From Pogonophryne albipinna (Eukaryota; Chordata; Actinopteri; Perciformes; Artedidraconidae), in the NCBI GenBank assembly GCA_028583405.1, contig CM053253.1, positions 9,168,441-9,232,440 of the forward strand: a stretch of 64,000 nt of DNA, written 5' to 3'. Under the pieces are notes generated by a model. It saw nothing but the letters and a program-made list of their open reading frames with translations, did no database searches and had not been told where the DNA came from. The translations under genes and the position numbers were made by a program. This document shows, in pieces, positions 1-35,700 of the stretch (positions are counted from its first letter, which is position 1; every line of letters starts with the position of its first letter).

Positions 1-174
1 ACTGTTAGGAGTTAAGGGGAGAGGCTGAGCGTCACCATGATGATGACTGTTAGGAGTTAAGGGGAGAGGCTGAGCATCACCATGATGATGACTGTTAGGA
101 GTTAAGGGGAGAGGCTGAGCGTCACCATGATGATGACTGTTAGGAGTTAAGGGGAGAGGCTGAGTATCACCATG
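1..174. repeat. 45-bp minisatellite, about 4 units
   Basis: A 45-bp unit beginning ACTGTTAGGAG starts at 1, 46, 91 and 136, with only one or two differences per unit. The array runs off the left edge of the window. The plus strand has stops in every frame. On the minus strand one frame is open through all units, because 45 is a multiple of 3 (see findings). Confidence 0.95.
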
Positions 175-1040
175 AAATGTGCAAATTAACATAAAAAATG
201 AAATAAAAGGGGAAAAAATGCTCCATGTTTTTTAGGCTGTAAACTTTAACTGTTATGTAAGCCAACTAGACAGACAGTGTATCACTCTTCCTCCTGTACA
301 TTAGCAGATCAAAGGCATAACATACTTGAATGAATGTTAAATAAAGAATGCTGGAAATAACTGCATCTCCATTCGCCTATATGCTATGCAGAGACTGCCT
401 TCTTCATGTCGTGAATTGCAGCTGATGTTTTAATATGGCAATTGGCAATTTGACTTATACAACATTCGCAAGTTGTACATTTGACTCATACAATAACCCA
501 CCTTCGAGTGATGCTCTAGTTTCTTCATGTTTTGTTTGAAACTGTCTTTCCACCGACATCTCTTTACCTGCACTAGTGGCCGTATCAAAGCCGTGATTGG
601 TCAGATGTCGATTCATTCCAACGGTGTCGTGTTACAGACGTGCTCCCCTTGTCACCTCTCACTCTCGCGTGTCAGCGGGGGGTGGTGCGCGGAGAAAACA
701 ATCTTTTTGCCGTAATGTCCTTAAACAGTAACTTCATCATTTTGATTGTTGGCTGCTCATTTAATAACTATTAATTGTACTAGTTTGGTGTCTGCTCTTG
801 TGCGTAGTGAATTCTAAAAAAGACCATTGTCTCTGTGTTAGCTGATTATTTTGTAGAATTCTGTTGAGTATTAAACAATTGCGTGAGTGTGAGGGTATTA
901 AAATAAATTGGTCAGTAAGTCAGAGATGTGCAACAATATTTAACTTTTTGTTTTAAATTTTTTTTTTATAAATGATTATGGGAAGTGCCCTTTTTCTCAC
1001 TTGAGCACCCGCCCCCCAAAATGTCTGTGCACGTCCCTGG
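175..1040. other. Non-coding, no gene recognised
   Basis: AT-rich sequence with only short chance ORFs. Positions 985-1042 (a CTTGAGCACC core followed by ATGTCTGTGCAC) belong to a dispersed repeat that is also seen near 13862-13915 and 16538-16603. Nothing else is supportable. Confidence 0.5.
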
Positions 1041-1155
1041 CAAGCGTTAACTTTGGGTTTGAAGGCAGTTAATGGTCAAATCCCTGTCAGTGCTGGTAAA
1101 GAACCAAGACGAAAAGGTGTCAGTATGTAACAGTTTTTTATTTCCTGTCATGAAC

Positions 1156-1554
1156 TTAAAGGTGGGGTAGGTAAGTTTGATAAACCGGCTCGAGATACAC
1201 TTGTTGTTATATTCCATGGAATGCTCTTAACATCCCGATAGCAATGAATATCTGAAGTGCTTTGACAAAAAATCCATAAAAAATGTCATCTGTGGAAGCC
1301 GAGTACTGTAAAAAGCACGACCAATCATTTTAGGTGGCCCGGCTAAAATAACTGGATGGCCTACCTGCCTGTCAGCCTTCCATCTGTGCACAAATGTATC
1401 TCGTGCCCTCATTGGTCATGTGTGCGTTCGTGTGTGTTGGAGGAGGGGCTCTGTAAGGAAGTCTGAATGAACAGGCAGATTTTTTCCGATTGTGTATTTT
1501 CAAATTCCAGCGCACTCGAGCTGGTTTCTCCAAAATTACCTACCCCACCTTTAA
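1156..1554. mobile_element. piggyBac-like MITE, TTAA target site
   Basis: Flanked by TTAA at 1156-1159 and 1551-1554. It has inverted termini AGGTGGGGTAGGTAA / TTACCTACCCCACCT that extend imperfectly for about 40 bp. Copies of the same family lie at 1830-4714 (interrupted) and 54440-54790. There is no transposase, so it is a non-autonomous element. The piggyBac assignment rests on the TTAA duplication only. Confidence 0.88.
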
Positions 1555-2601
1555 TCAAGCACAAGACAAGTATTTCACAACACAAGTAGAAGCGAAGAAA
1601 TAGATAAATATTACAGAGATGATAGATGGCATCTGCTCAACAAAACAAACAAAAACAACTTTGTTCAACTTGTAGATGTATAAATATTGAGTACTGTACA
1701 CAGACAAAACTCTTCAAATCTCCACTGAAACCAGAACTTGCTCGGTAGAGCTTGGACAAGCCGCCATTAGCTCCAATCTGCAGGCCATTACAATTTAGAC
1801 ATTTTAAATATATGCTATTCACTGAATACTTAAAGGTGGGGTATGTCATTTTAGAGAAACCAGCTCGAGTGTGCTAGAATTTGAAAGTAAACAACCGGAA
1901 AAAATCTGCCTGTTCCCTCAGACTTCCTTACAGAGCCCCTCCTCCAACACACACGAACGCGCACATGACCAATGAGGGCACGAGATCAGTTTGTGCACTA
2001 GGGATGTGCATCTCCATCACTGAGGCCGATGCGATGCGCATCTCGATGCGTTGCCACGATACGATACATTAACGATACATTTGAACACCAGGCGATGCGA
2101 TATGATACGATTCACCCCTGTTGCGATACAGTTCGATACGATTTGATTCAACATTATGCGATACGGTTCAACACGATGCAAAATAATGATACTTCAATAT
2201 GGTATGATAGAGGATTTTTGTTTTATTCCTTATATGCAGCAAATCATAAATTAACAAATAAGTGTATACATATTTGGTTCTCTCTGCTAGTACTGCGCAT
2301 CCCATCATGCTGTTTCTTTTTTACCTTTTTTACCTTAAAAAACTCTCCAGAGTACAGTACAATTGTATAACACCTCACAGTTAAACCATTTAAGGATGCA
2401 TTGCCTATGATTAACAATGTGCAAATAACTACCATAGTGCAATGCCCATACAGCTGCCAGCCTGATGTGCTTAACACTCATTCATAGGCTAACTCACCAG
2501 TGAGCAGAAAGCAGTGGGTTCTATATGAACAATAAAGAATACAAATAACCTTTCACAAACAGGTATTTCATAACTGCTTACAATTGTAAGGAAGACATTT
2601 A

Positions 2602-3921
2602 CAGTTTTTCTCGATTGCTAACACACGTTTTTTTTTTAATTGCTCAGTTTCTCAGAACACTAAACACAATTCACAAAACCACACACCCAAAGTGCAAAAC
2701 ACCTAATTTCTCCTGCTAAATGAAGAACTGCACTCAAAACGACATAAACACTTACCAAATGCAAACTTTAGCACCACATATAACACACTTCATTCATAAT
2801 ACTAGATTGTTTGACCACCCAGCTACACACTGCTGAGCATAATCTAAAGCACTTTCATCTGTTATGGGCTGTGCTCTGTACAGAGAGGTTTCTGCAGAGA
2901 AAGATTGCTTGAGTTTACAGAAATACAGTAAGTGAAGAAATACAAATTAGTTGTTGAAAAAAATCACATTTTATTCAAAAATAACACTGTGATGCATCTC
3001 AGCACATAGCTACTATGCTTCGGATCTCTCTAAGTGTGATGGCATTGTTTGCCAAAACCCAGTTTGTAACTGCTGCTTCCTGCCTCATTGGAAATCCTTA
3101 GCCTTCCACCTCTTTGTTTCTCAGTCCTTCAGATAAACAACAAAGGTATAGTGGTTGGTCAGTGTCTGTGTTGCATAACAGTAAGTTTACCACAGTACAT
3201 TGTGCAGGATGTTTGTACAGTTATAGTATGCAACATGCCAACAATTCAATTACAGTAATGAAGTAAATACGTTTCACACAACAGATATAAGCACTGATAT
3301 ATCATGAGTTATGCAGAGCTGAAAACTGGGAACTAACCTGTGTTCAAGTCTAAGTGTCCGGATTACAGAGGCGACAGTAAATCGGCTTAGATTAGGCTGA
3401 ACCCTCTGAACGTCCTCTCCCTCCAGCTCTACCTCTACCTCTCATTCTTCCTCCTCTCACTCCCACCCAACTCTTCCTCCTCCTCTCACTCTCAGCCCAG
3501 CTCTTCCTCCTCCTCTTCCTCTTCCTCTTGCTCATGCTTCCATGTTGGCTTCCAGAAAGTACTCACCTGTGGTCTTTTTATAGTGCTAACATACTGATTG
3601 ATGAGCCAACAATTATGCTATCAGGTGTTTGGTCAGGTGGAACGTGTTTCTTGATCATTGGTCCATGTGTGAGGCATTTTGAATATCAGTGTTTTAAAGC
3701 TAACACGTGACTTTATGTCAGATTCCTGTGTCTTACGTGGAGAAACGTGTGCAGTGGTTTGCAAAAAGTGCCATGTTGATTTGCAAATTCTGTGAAAAGC
3801 TGAAAACGTGTTTCGAGTTCGAGTTTTGGAGATTTGAGCCGATGTTTTGCTCTTTGAGTGTCAGTTAAAAATAATTGTGCTTTATGTATAATTTGAGTGT
3901 GTCAGCAATCGAGAAAAACTG
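2602..3921. mobile_element. TA-flanked DNA transposon nested in the hAT
   Basis: Inverted termini CAGTTTTTCTCGATTGCT (left) and AGCAATCGAGAAAAACTG (right), flanked by TA at 2600-2601 and 3922-3923. A TA target suggests a Tc1/mariner-like or related element, but no transposase frame is visible. The inside holds a pyrimidine-rich CTCTTCCTCC tract at about 3413-3535. It is the innermost and therefore youngest layer of this stack. Confidence 0.8.
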
Positions 3922-4030
3922 TAAACTATTATTGGCAGTCCCAGGCTGTTGTAAACTAAACACCACTCTCTCTGACAGAACACCTCACTGAGTGATTTAA
4001 CTCATATGTCTAACTTTCAGGTTTTTCTTT

Positions 4031-4282
4031 TCAGCCGCAGACCCCATGTCGCCTCTTTATGTGCGTCGCTAAGTTCCTACTTGTGTACTTTAAAGCGCCA
4101 CGCCATCGTTTACAATTTGCGAGCGATTTTTCAAGTTGACCGTCTTTCTTGAAAAATCCGAAGTGTTGCCAAACGTTTGATTCGTAGGTATTTTTCGGTG
4201 CGCTGTGTTTCTCTTTCTCTTCGACTTCCATGTGTGTTGATAACTGAGACTCTCGGCCTCCGTAGTGCGAAGCAAAGATCAA
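4031..4282 (-). pseudogene. BED-type zinc-finger exon remnant of the hAT
   Basis: An 83-codon minus-strand frame lies at the right end of the hAT. It shows a BED-finger layout: a VWQHFGF segment, then CKRW where CxxC is expected, then a ...SRNLATHIKRRHG helix. BED fingers are the usual N-terminal DNA-binding module of hAT transposases. The second zinc-ligand cysteine is Trp here, and no catalytic domain follows, so this is a relic. The family call is from the pattern alone. Confidence 0.7.
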
Positions 4283-4800
4283 AGATCGTCTCTGCGGAGT
4301 GCTGACCGGATGAGGGGATATTATATGAATGAATCGTTTTTTTACCGATGCAAAGACGCTACAATCGATTCATCGCGAGTTCAACCCAAACTGTAGCCAA
4401 TGTGCACTCTTTCAACCGGTGCACTCGCATCTTGAACGTTAATGCCGGTGCACCGATGCGAATCGGTGAATCTTAACATCCCTATTGTGCACAGATGGAA
4501 GGCTGACAGGCAGGTAGGCCATCCAGTTATTTTAGCCGGGCCGGCTAAAATGATTGGTCGTGCTTTTTACAGCACTACGGCTTCCACAGATGAAATGTTT
4601 TTATGTATTTATTGTCAAAGCATTTAATATATTCATTGCTATCGGGATGTTAAGAGCATTCCATGGAATATAACAAAAAGTGTTTCTGAAATAAATTACA
4701 TACCCCACCTTTTAGTGGCCTACATGTCTCCTTTTTGGAGTTTTGTGACTGGTGGATTAGCCGTCCAGGGAGCATACACTATTTATTTCATCGTCTAGAG

Positions 4801-6088
4801 CAGGGGTCTCCAACACGTCGATCGCGAGCTACCGGAAGCTCGCAAGCCCTCAATAAGTAGCTCGCCAAGCAAATCCAAAATGTAAAAAATACACCAAAAA
4901 TAAAAGGAAATGTAATTTAAAAGAATCTACCCTATGCATAAACGAAACCTCAAACATAGCGAACTCTATCTACTTACTACAACTCTATATCTATCTAACA
5001 CCCCTCCTCCCCCCACCCCCCACAATGAATATCGACCAATCACGTTCTTGCTTGATTTGCGGGACCAGCGTTGCAGTCTGGAAGAAAAGCAACGTGGAGC
5101 GGCAGCTCACCGCTTCATAAGGAGTTTAACCTTTCCTTCTGGCAGAATCTACACAACACATCAGCCCCATTGAACACAGCCTAGTCATGCCAGCCTATAC
5201 CATACAACACATGAGGGGCAGAGTTTTACTGTGTGTGTGTTGCAACTTGCATATTTATTGCACTTGACGCACACATACGCATGGCGTAATTTCCACTGGG
5301 GACAGTCCCCCCCACTTTTCGAAATCCTGTTTGTGTCCCCCCACTTTACAAATATGTTTATTATTATTTTTTAACGCAAGCCGTCATCGCCACGGAGGAG
5401 CACACTCTGTGAGCGAGCGAGACAGAGAGAGAGACAGAGAGAGAGCACACCTTTATCTATTTAATATAGGTGTAACAAATAAAGTAAGAAATCATTCCAA
5501 TGTGTACTATATTGTATTTAAAAGGGGAGTGATTAGTAAAATATGGATAAATAGAAAGAAAGAATGCTAATAGGTAACATAAGATAAGAATAAACAAGTT
5601 TAAATGATTTGTTATTGGTTGTGATCATATTCTAAAGATGATTGGAGTATTGAAAAGTATACAGCTCCCTTTCATCTGAGTGTTGAGAGCTGTATCCCAT
5701 AAATTCATTTTGTGCTCAAAGTGCACCAGATTGATGCATTTAACTTCAACATTTACATTTTTTTTTTTTTGCATGCCCCCGGACCCCCCTAGAGGATGTG
5801 AGGACCCCCCCTGGAGGAGGTGAGTACCCCCCCTAGAGGATGTGAGGTCCACCCCCAAATAAAGCAGGTTACATTAATTAAATGTAATACATTTTCTTTT
5901 AGTAAACACTGAAAACGGGTCCCACAGACCCAAACAGCACACAAAGGTTAAAGGTAAGCATTTAATAATGTTAAAATGTGCTAAATATATACACTGCAAA
6001 AAACAAAAAAAAGAGGAGTAAAAGTAGCTCACGACTTGTTTTATTTTTTGAAAGTAGCTCTCATCCTAAAAAAGGTTGGAGACCCCTG
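4801..6088. mobile_element. hAT/Charlie-like non-autonomous element
   Basis: Inverted termini CAGGGGTCTCCAAC / GTTGGAGACCCCTG. The flanking 8-mers (GTCTAGAG and ACTTAGAC) share only part of their sequence, so a target duplication is not proven. Its middle and right part (about 5680-5860, including the run CTCAAAGTGCACCAGATTGA) is shared with the element at 8989-10144. No transposase frame was recognised. Confidence 0.78.
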
Positions 6089-6238
6089 ACTTAGACTAAA
6101 GTGAACTATCTAAACCCTAACACTACACTAAACCCTCAGAGTCCTTTACCTCACTGAGCCTCTCAGTCTGACAGGACAGAACTCTCCCTCCGGCGCACTT
6201 CCTGGGGGCTTGCTTGAAAGCAAAATGAGATTCGGCTG

Positions 6239-6248
6239 GCGCATGCGC
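6239..6248. promoter_or_regulatory. NRF1-like palindrome, possible upstream promoter
   Basis: GCGCATGCGC is a near-consensus NRF1 site. It lies in a GC-richer patch that also has an ETS-like CACTTCCTGG (about 6196). About 165 bp downstream is a good splice donor (AAG/GTAAGAAG near 6413). The first cry coding exon starts at an acceptor (8435), so at least one upstream 5' UTR exon must exist, and this is a candidate. The ETS-containing 22-mer recurs near 35670 and 37570, so a repeat origin is also possible. Confidence 0.35.
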
Positions 6249-6419
6249 AGTGAGCCTAACTCTGATGAAACTAGTGCAGCAGCAGCAACAGCAGAAGACA
6301 CATTCACGGAGTTCTTCTAGGCTCTCTGCACTACCCCGTACATCGTAACACTGGGAAGAGATGCGTCTTTCTTTGGAATTGAAATAAATATAAACTACAA
6401 GGAGCAGGCATAAGGTAAG

Positions 6420-8435
6420 AAGGGTCTTTTGCATATGTGGGGTTTGAGTGTTAAGGAAACCGGCTGGTATAACCAGCAACAGCGCTTACATAAGGATTGC
6501 TCTGGTGACCCCGATTTATTCTACAGAGATGGTGCTTCCTTACCATGCACTTGAACTTAAAGTATATTTTTGAAGACCTATTTACAGTCCTTAATGACAT
6601 TTTGAGAGCAGCTCCTTATTTGTCATTTTGTATTAATTATGGGAGATGCCATAATATCTAGCCGATGAGGTCGATTCAATTCATTCAGAATAAACAGTTT
6701 GACCTAATTTTCTTTTGCAGAAGTCATACAAACCATCACTTTGACACTGACCTTAAAACATGTGTATACTTCAAATATCAAACAATAGAAACATTTATTT
6801 GGATATTGTTTACTCATTTTTGCATCTTTCTTATGCAATGCAATATTTGAAATGCTCAAGTCACTCTCAGCTGGTCCCATCCACGCCCTGTCCCTTTTTC
6901 ATCCCCTAAATATTTTAAGTTATATAAAATTAGGTCAGTGTTAAGGGGTTTTGTGTGGTTTTTACATGGTATTTGTGAAGGGAAAAAAATGAATTTACTG
7001 ACAAGACATGACTGTTTTCAACACTGATGACAAATGTTGTATTGTCACAGAGGCGCCCTAACAGTCACCAGCTGAAAAAATGGCAAATTCTAGCTGTCAA
7101 CCTGAAAAAATTCTCAACGTGGCTGAGAATGTGACGATGACTTGTCGCCTATTCATGACAAATTATTGTGATCTAAGAGGTAAATACAACATGTACAAGA
7201 TGCCCAGGAACCATATCAACTGAGGGAATATTTTTGAGAACACACAGCAAAACTTTATTCAACTCCTGCAAGTCTCTGTCTCCGCTGATGCTAGACCTAG
7301 ACCTGTAACTTTTTTAAACCAATCATGTAAATGACTAATGTCCATATGTCTGTGATCTCCTTTACCAGTAGTGCTTGCACTTGCTTGGGAAAGACCCTGC
7401 CTATCATCACTCTTGATTCACAAAATGGATTACAAGTGTGGCCTAGTTTTCACTTCACAATGTGTGACGACCTCTCAATTTAGCTTCTTGGTGTCATCTT
7501 CTGGTGGCATTATTTCACGTCAATTCAACAGCTAGCACAAACTCATTATGTGAAGCCAAAAATCAGTTTTATTATTCCTTTGGAAATGAAAAGTAATGCA
7601 TCCGACAGTATTTACATTTATTGTAATGGTGCAGCTGATTTTAAATGGGGTCCTGTCCTGTACATCATACGCTTGTTGTTATTGAATGCCGTTTAATCTA
7701 TGAAGTGAAGAAAGCCTGCATTTATAAGTCTTGAAGTGGCAATTCATTTAAAAGTGTCACTTGTGCTGCTGGTAAATGATTAAGACTTCAATGTTTTAAT
7801 GCCTCAGTATCTGCTGATGTTCAGGACTGCGGTCCAGTTTATGCTTCCTCTAATCATGAGCCAATCTATTTAGTAATCTAGTAACTTTATCTCACATAGG
7901 ATGCATGTTAAAATGAACAGCTTCAATAATAAGTACAGAGAGAAATATCTAGGAAAATGTCCTCCGGCATCATAATTATAGTTCCTGAAAATAATTATTG
8001 GCACGCAAACCCATCAGTAGTCTTTTGATTTACAGCTCAACCCATAATTATTATACCATAATCTTTTGCAACAATAAAGCAACAACAAAGTGTATGTCAT
8101 AAAATCCTAATCTGTCGTAATTGTTAAAGGTCACTCAATTGTGAGTTTTAAACAATAAACAATAATTAGACGGCATTAAATGATTTGGCTTTAGCGATGT
8201 GTTGTTTGCTTACATTGTGTATTCTTGGAACGTCCAACAGTGTTGGCAACTGATAAAACTTGAATGCGTCAGTTATGTTTGTGGACATTTTGTTTTGTAC
8301 TGCGAAAACTGTAAAAAAAAAGAAAAGAGAAAGTAGCAAAGTGCATATTTTTCTGTTCTGGACATGACGTCTTCATTCAGCTCCAAAAATTAAGCACCAT
8401 TTAGTTGCTCATTCTTCTTCTTTTACTCTTTTCAG
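6420..8435 (+). other. Upstream or first-intron sequence of cry
   Basis: About 2 kb of AT-rich DNA without recognised coding or repeat structure, ending in a pyrimidine tract and AG acceptor at 8434-8435. A TGACGTCT (CRE-like) sits at 8365-8372, but it is intronic if the acceptor is used. No CACGTG E-box was noticed here. Confidence 0.4.
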
Positions 8436-8441
8436 AACAAA

Positions 8442-31847
<23,406 letters not shown>

Positions 31848-33049
31848 AGCAGCCGTTGATGACAATGACGATTACTTTTAAATCACCATCCAACCAGCAG
31901 AGAGAGGAAATCCCAACATGGCCGCCCGTCCTCCAAACACACGCTGACATCAGACGCCTAATCTCTGTCTTTAACGTCAGAAATTCCCAGGGGTGCAAAC
32001 GCAGAGGTGAAAATGTGACTTTTGACACTTTTTCTAGAAGTCCATTGAACTCTGACCTCTTGCATACAGGTGTGAAGACGCAAGGGGACTGTGCAAAGTA
32101 ACAAAACACCTCAAACTTGCACAGGAAAAATGATTTGTAAATATATAAATACATTATTGTCTTAAAACTGCTGCCACCAGTCAGTACATACTGTTTGAAC
32201 TCTGAAGCAGCTATACATGTAAGTTATAGAACAATTCAACTCTTGCATATACAGATTTTTTCCAGAGACCTTTTTGTACTTTAACTACATCTTTGTGTTA
32301 TCTACGTCACCCTGTTCTACATTCCTATGGTTTCACAATGATTTGTTATAGAATTATTCAGATTTTCACAGTTGTGATATCTTTATTTGAATTTGCCCTT
32401 GAAAATTCACTCACATTCGCACCTCTTTGTTTCCCCCAGAAATATTGAGAGTTTCTAAAAGATTCTGTGTGTAGAAGAAAATGGTATAACTTTGGAGTAT
32501 CTCTGAGGCCTTCTGTGCTGAAATTTGAACTTTTTTGCTGTGCAACACGTTCAACAACCAAAAACATGTTGCGATTCATTTACGAGAGGATGTGGATGTA
32601 ACTTCTTTCTAATAACATGAGGACAGAGAACAGTTTGCTGAAAACTCCTTTTAAAATGTTGTTTTTTTTCGAAGATATTTTATAAAAACCAAAACGTGCT
32701 GTAAAAAAGTTGACACAAAAAGAGAGAAACGACATTCCTCAAAAACCACTACCCTCCTGAAGACTGCTGCACAGGGAGTTTATTTCTTATGTATCGCTTC
32801 TTGCAACATTTTGCAGCCCAGATTTGTGAAATTGTAAATACAAAATTTCAAATAACTAACTTTTTCAGAGTGTCCACAATCTCATGAAACGAACGATGGT
32901 AAGCGCATACAAAGGGGATGCAAAATGGCCACTGTAAAGTTTTCTATTGGAGGATTGTGTCTTATTTAGTTTCTACCAAACCCTCACTTTCACTTTTAAT
33001 GCCAAAACTAATGTCAGGTTTCTAGGTTTGGTACACATGAAGTAACAAA
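31848..33049 (+). other. Probable cry 3' UTR
   Basis: Follows the TAG stop at 31845-31847 in the last exon. It is AT-rich without coding capacity. No canonical AATAAA was found before 33068, where one occurs in the duplicated segment and another follows near 33436. The true cleavage site is therefore uncertain. Confidence 0.55.
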
Positions 33050-33535
33050 TCAAAAACTCTAGACGATGAAATAAATAGTGTAGGCCTATGCTCCCCGGAC
33101 TGCTAATCCACCATATCAAAAAGGAGACATGTAGGCCACTTAAGTATTCAGTGAATAGCATATATTTAAAATGTCTAAATTGTAATGGCCTGCAGATTGG
33201 AGCTAATGGCGGCTTGTCCAAGCTCTACCGAGCAAGTTCTGGTTTCAGTGGAGATTTGAAGAGTTTTGTCTGTGTACAGTACTCAATATTTATACATCTA
33301 CAAGTTGAACAAATTTGTTTTTGTTTGTTTTGATGAGCAGATGCCATCTATCATCTCTGTAATATTTATCTATTTCTTCGCTTCTCCTTGTGTTGTGAAA
33401 TACTTGTCTTGTGCTTGATTAAGTTCATGACAGGAAATAAAAAACTGTTACTGACACCTTTTCGTCTCGGTTCTTTACCAGCACTGACAGGGATTTGACC
33501 ATTAACTGCCTTCAAACCCAAAGTTAACGCTTGCG
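33050..33535 (+). repeat. Duplicated segment, uninterrupted copy
   Basis: Reverse complement of 1041-4800 minus its transposons. Bare TTAA at 33140-33143 and 33419-33422 mark the two sites where the other copy has MITEs, so this copy preserves both empty sites. It contains two AATAAA-like signals and follows the cry 3' UTR. Confidence 0.9.
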
Positions 33536-33539
33536 ATTG

Positions 33540-35180
33540 AACAAATTATAGCAAATGAATCACATAACCAAGTATGACCCTAAAGTTGCTCCCGTAATAC
33601 ACGGCAGTAAAAAGGCAAAGAAATCGCAAGAGACCAAGCACCCAGGCAGTACGCGGCAGTAGTTGTAGTGGCCAAAATATGTTTTTTGATACCGTTTCAG
33701 ACCGTGACGTAATTGGGTCCACACACACCTTTTTTAACCAAACATTCAGAATCAGAAAATACTTGTTTAGTCTAATATTAGATCTGAGCATTGCTTTCCT
33801 TTCTGAAATTCCCAGGGAATGTTTTCAGTTTTTATTTAAAAACGTTTTTCATACAGAAGAAGTGGTAAGAAAAATTTAATTATATTTTTGAATACTTTGA
33901 ACTGGCTACTAACTTTAAATGATCATGGATAGGAGAGGACAGGCCAGGCTATCATTAAAGGAAATCCATATCATCTTGTCAACAAGCTGAGAACGAGCAT
34001 GACCTTGCGTGCTTCCTAGTTCTGGTGGTGCTTATTTTAAGGGAGCAACATAATATAATAACGCCAACTCACCAAAATGAATCGAAACTCATCCCCAGCC
34101 CCATGACAGGATTAACTTTCGCTTCATTTCAGCTGTCTGTTGTGTAACCCGTCTTTCCTTGAAAAGTGTGCGCTGAGGGAGAGATATCACCCCCACAATA
34201 AAGCTGTTTATGAATATGTATGTGCACTTGCAAACAAAATGCACGCTCATAACTTGTCTTTACGTGCACTGATGTCATGCCAGGAGTTCTCTGGTTTTCT
34301 GACTCATATAAAGACTGACATCAGGCCCGTACCTCCCGCAGATCACGCTGACTGCATGGGGCCTCACCTCGCGGAGGGGGCCTCATCCCATGGAGGGAGC
34401 CTCATTTTGCGGAGGGAGCCTCATTTTGCGGAGGGAGCCTCATCTGAAGCGCCACAGTTCCACAGTTGTTTGTGAGTCAGCAGATGCAAAGCAAACAGCA
34501 GCTTGAACCATCGAGGCTGAAGGTGGGTCAGATTCAAATGAGAAAAAGTAAGCCCTGTGTCCCATTTAAGAATATAGAAAATTCATGAAAACAGCCCTTT
34601 TTCCAGTCTTTTTTAAAATGTAGGTTATTTCAGTTAAGAAATGCATGGTTTGAAAGTTCAGGAAACACACTTGAAGCACACCAGTGGATATACCTGTGCC
34701 ATTAACTCTTTAAATAAATACCTGAACTCCATTTCACGACATGACAATGCTAACATCTAATGTTTGCATTGGGCTTAAATAGCTAGGTTGAATGTGACAA
34801 AAAATACTTTAATAGAAAAAGTATACATGCAAAGATGTCCGTCCCCTCAGTAATTGATGTCTGTTTTTATTTATTAAAGTTGGTCTTTATTTTACTCCGA
34901 GCTGCATAAAAAAAGTATTTAAAAGTATTTAATCAAACTTGCCTTTCGCTATAAGAAAACACTGATCTGGTTCAAGTTCAATGTATTTTATATAGCATAT
35001 TTAACAACAACAAAAGAATGCACATTGCAGGAAGTGATGGATGCAATGAATGCATTAATGCTTTGAAAGCGCAAAATTCTGGAGCATCTAAAGGCCCGGA
35101 CACACCGGGCCGATTTCGGACGTCGACAGATATCTGGCCGTCGATGAGCGTCCTGTCGCCCTACTCAGATTGGTGTGTCC
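33540..35180. other. Intergenic, one 19-bp minisatellite
   Basis: A short tandem array at about 34358-34445 has the unit GGAGGGAGCCTCATTTTGC. At 35090 a MITE-like end begins (GGCCCGGACACACC). 34968-35025 resembles a LINE tail. No gene was recognised. Confidence 0.5.
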
Positions 35181-35185
35181 AGCAC

Positions 35186-35700
35186 ATGGATGTATAATAA
35201 GAACTATACAGTGTGGGAGGCGGGGCCTCGTTCATGAGAGTTGCTCATTGGAAGACAAAATGGCCCAACTTTTGAGGGAGCGAAACGTCACAAAAGTATT
35301 CATATAATCATATAATCCGTTCTTCTTGTGCATCGATGGGTAAAGGTAAAACTCATGTAGTACTGAACACGTCACATGAACGTACCGGGCGGCGCGGTCC
35401 CGGGTTGGATCCGCGTTCATAATACCGAGGAAAATAACTCTCAGAATAACGTTATTAGCGCATTTTACAACTTGAGGACAGAATATTTTTAATAAGGGTT
35501 ATACAAATGTTCATACTGGGTAGTTTATTTAGTTTAAAAAAAATTATCCAACGATTTACAGACGTCTCTTTCTCAATGTTAGTCAATGGGGAAAAGTCTT
35601 TCCGGGCCCAGCGACTGATAAGGAAGTGTAGTACCACCGTTTGGCCACAACGGATATTTTCCTCAGAGTCCGACGCACTTCCTGGGGGCTTGGTCCAGCA
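35186..35700. repeat. Dispersed repeat, copy 1
   Basis: Starts CATGGATGTATAATAAGAAC and ends near CGCACTTCCTGGGGGCTTG. A second copy runs 36553-37600 with about 0.5 kb of extra internal sequence. The body shared by both includes GTGGGAGGCGGGGCCTC, AACTCTCAGAATAACGTTAT and TTCATACTGGGTAGTTTATT. Confidence 0.8.

Larger units (their letters stand above)
1999..4484 (-). mobile_element. hAT-type transposon inside the MITE
   Basis: Termini TAGGGATGT and ACATCCCTA are inverted. The 8-bp target duplication TTGTGCAC is perfect at 1991-1998 and 4485-4492. About 1.3 kb of its length is a later TA-flanked insertion (2602-3921). What remains is degenerate GATGCGATACGAT-like sequence at the left and a BED-finger reading frame near the right end. 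No catalytic hAT region is left, so it is a non-autonomous or decayed copy. Confidence 0.92.
1830..4714. mobile_element. piggyBac-like MITE split by a hAT element
   Basis: Same family as 1156-1554 in the opposite orientation. The left end is TTAA at 1830-1833 followed by AGGTGGGGTATGTCA. The right end is TACCCCACCT at 4701-4710 followed by TTTA, a one-base decay of TTAA. The MITE proper is 1834-1998 plus 4485-4710; everything between is the inserted hAT. The uninterrupted relative at 1156 supports joining the halves at the GTGCAC site. Confidence 0.88.
1041..4800 (-). repeat. Duplicated segment, insertion-bearing copy
   Basis: The non-transposon parts (1041-1155, 1555-1829 and 4715-4800) match the reverse complement of 33050-33535 almost base for base. 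In this copy two TTAA MITEs interrupt the sequence, one of which carries further insertions. The other copy has bare TTAA at both matching points (33419-33422 and 33140-33143). The sequence does not resemble a coding exon and its identity is unknown. Confidence 0.9.

Noticed and set aside
4793..6096. A perfect 8-bp target duplication for the element at 4801-6088
   Set aside because: The flanking 8-mers GTCTAGAG and ACTTAGAC agree at only about half of their positions, so only the inverted termini are claimed.
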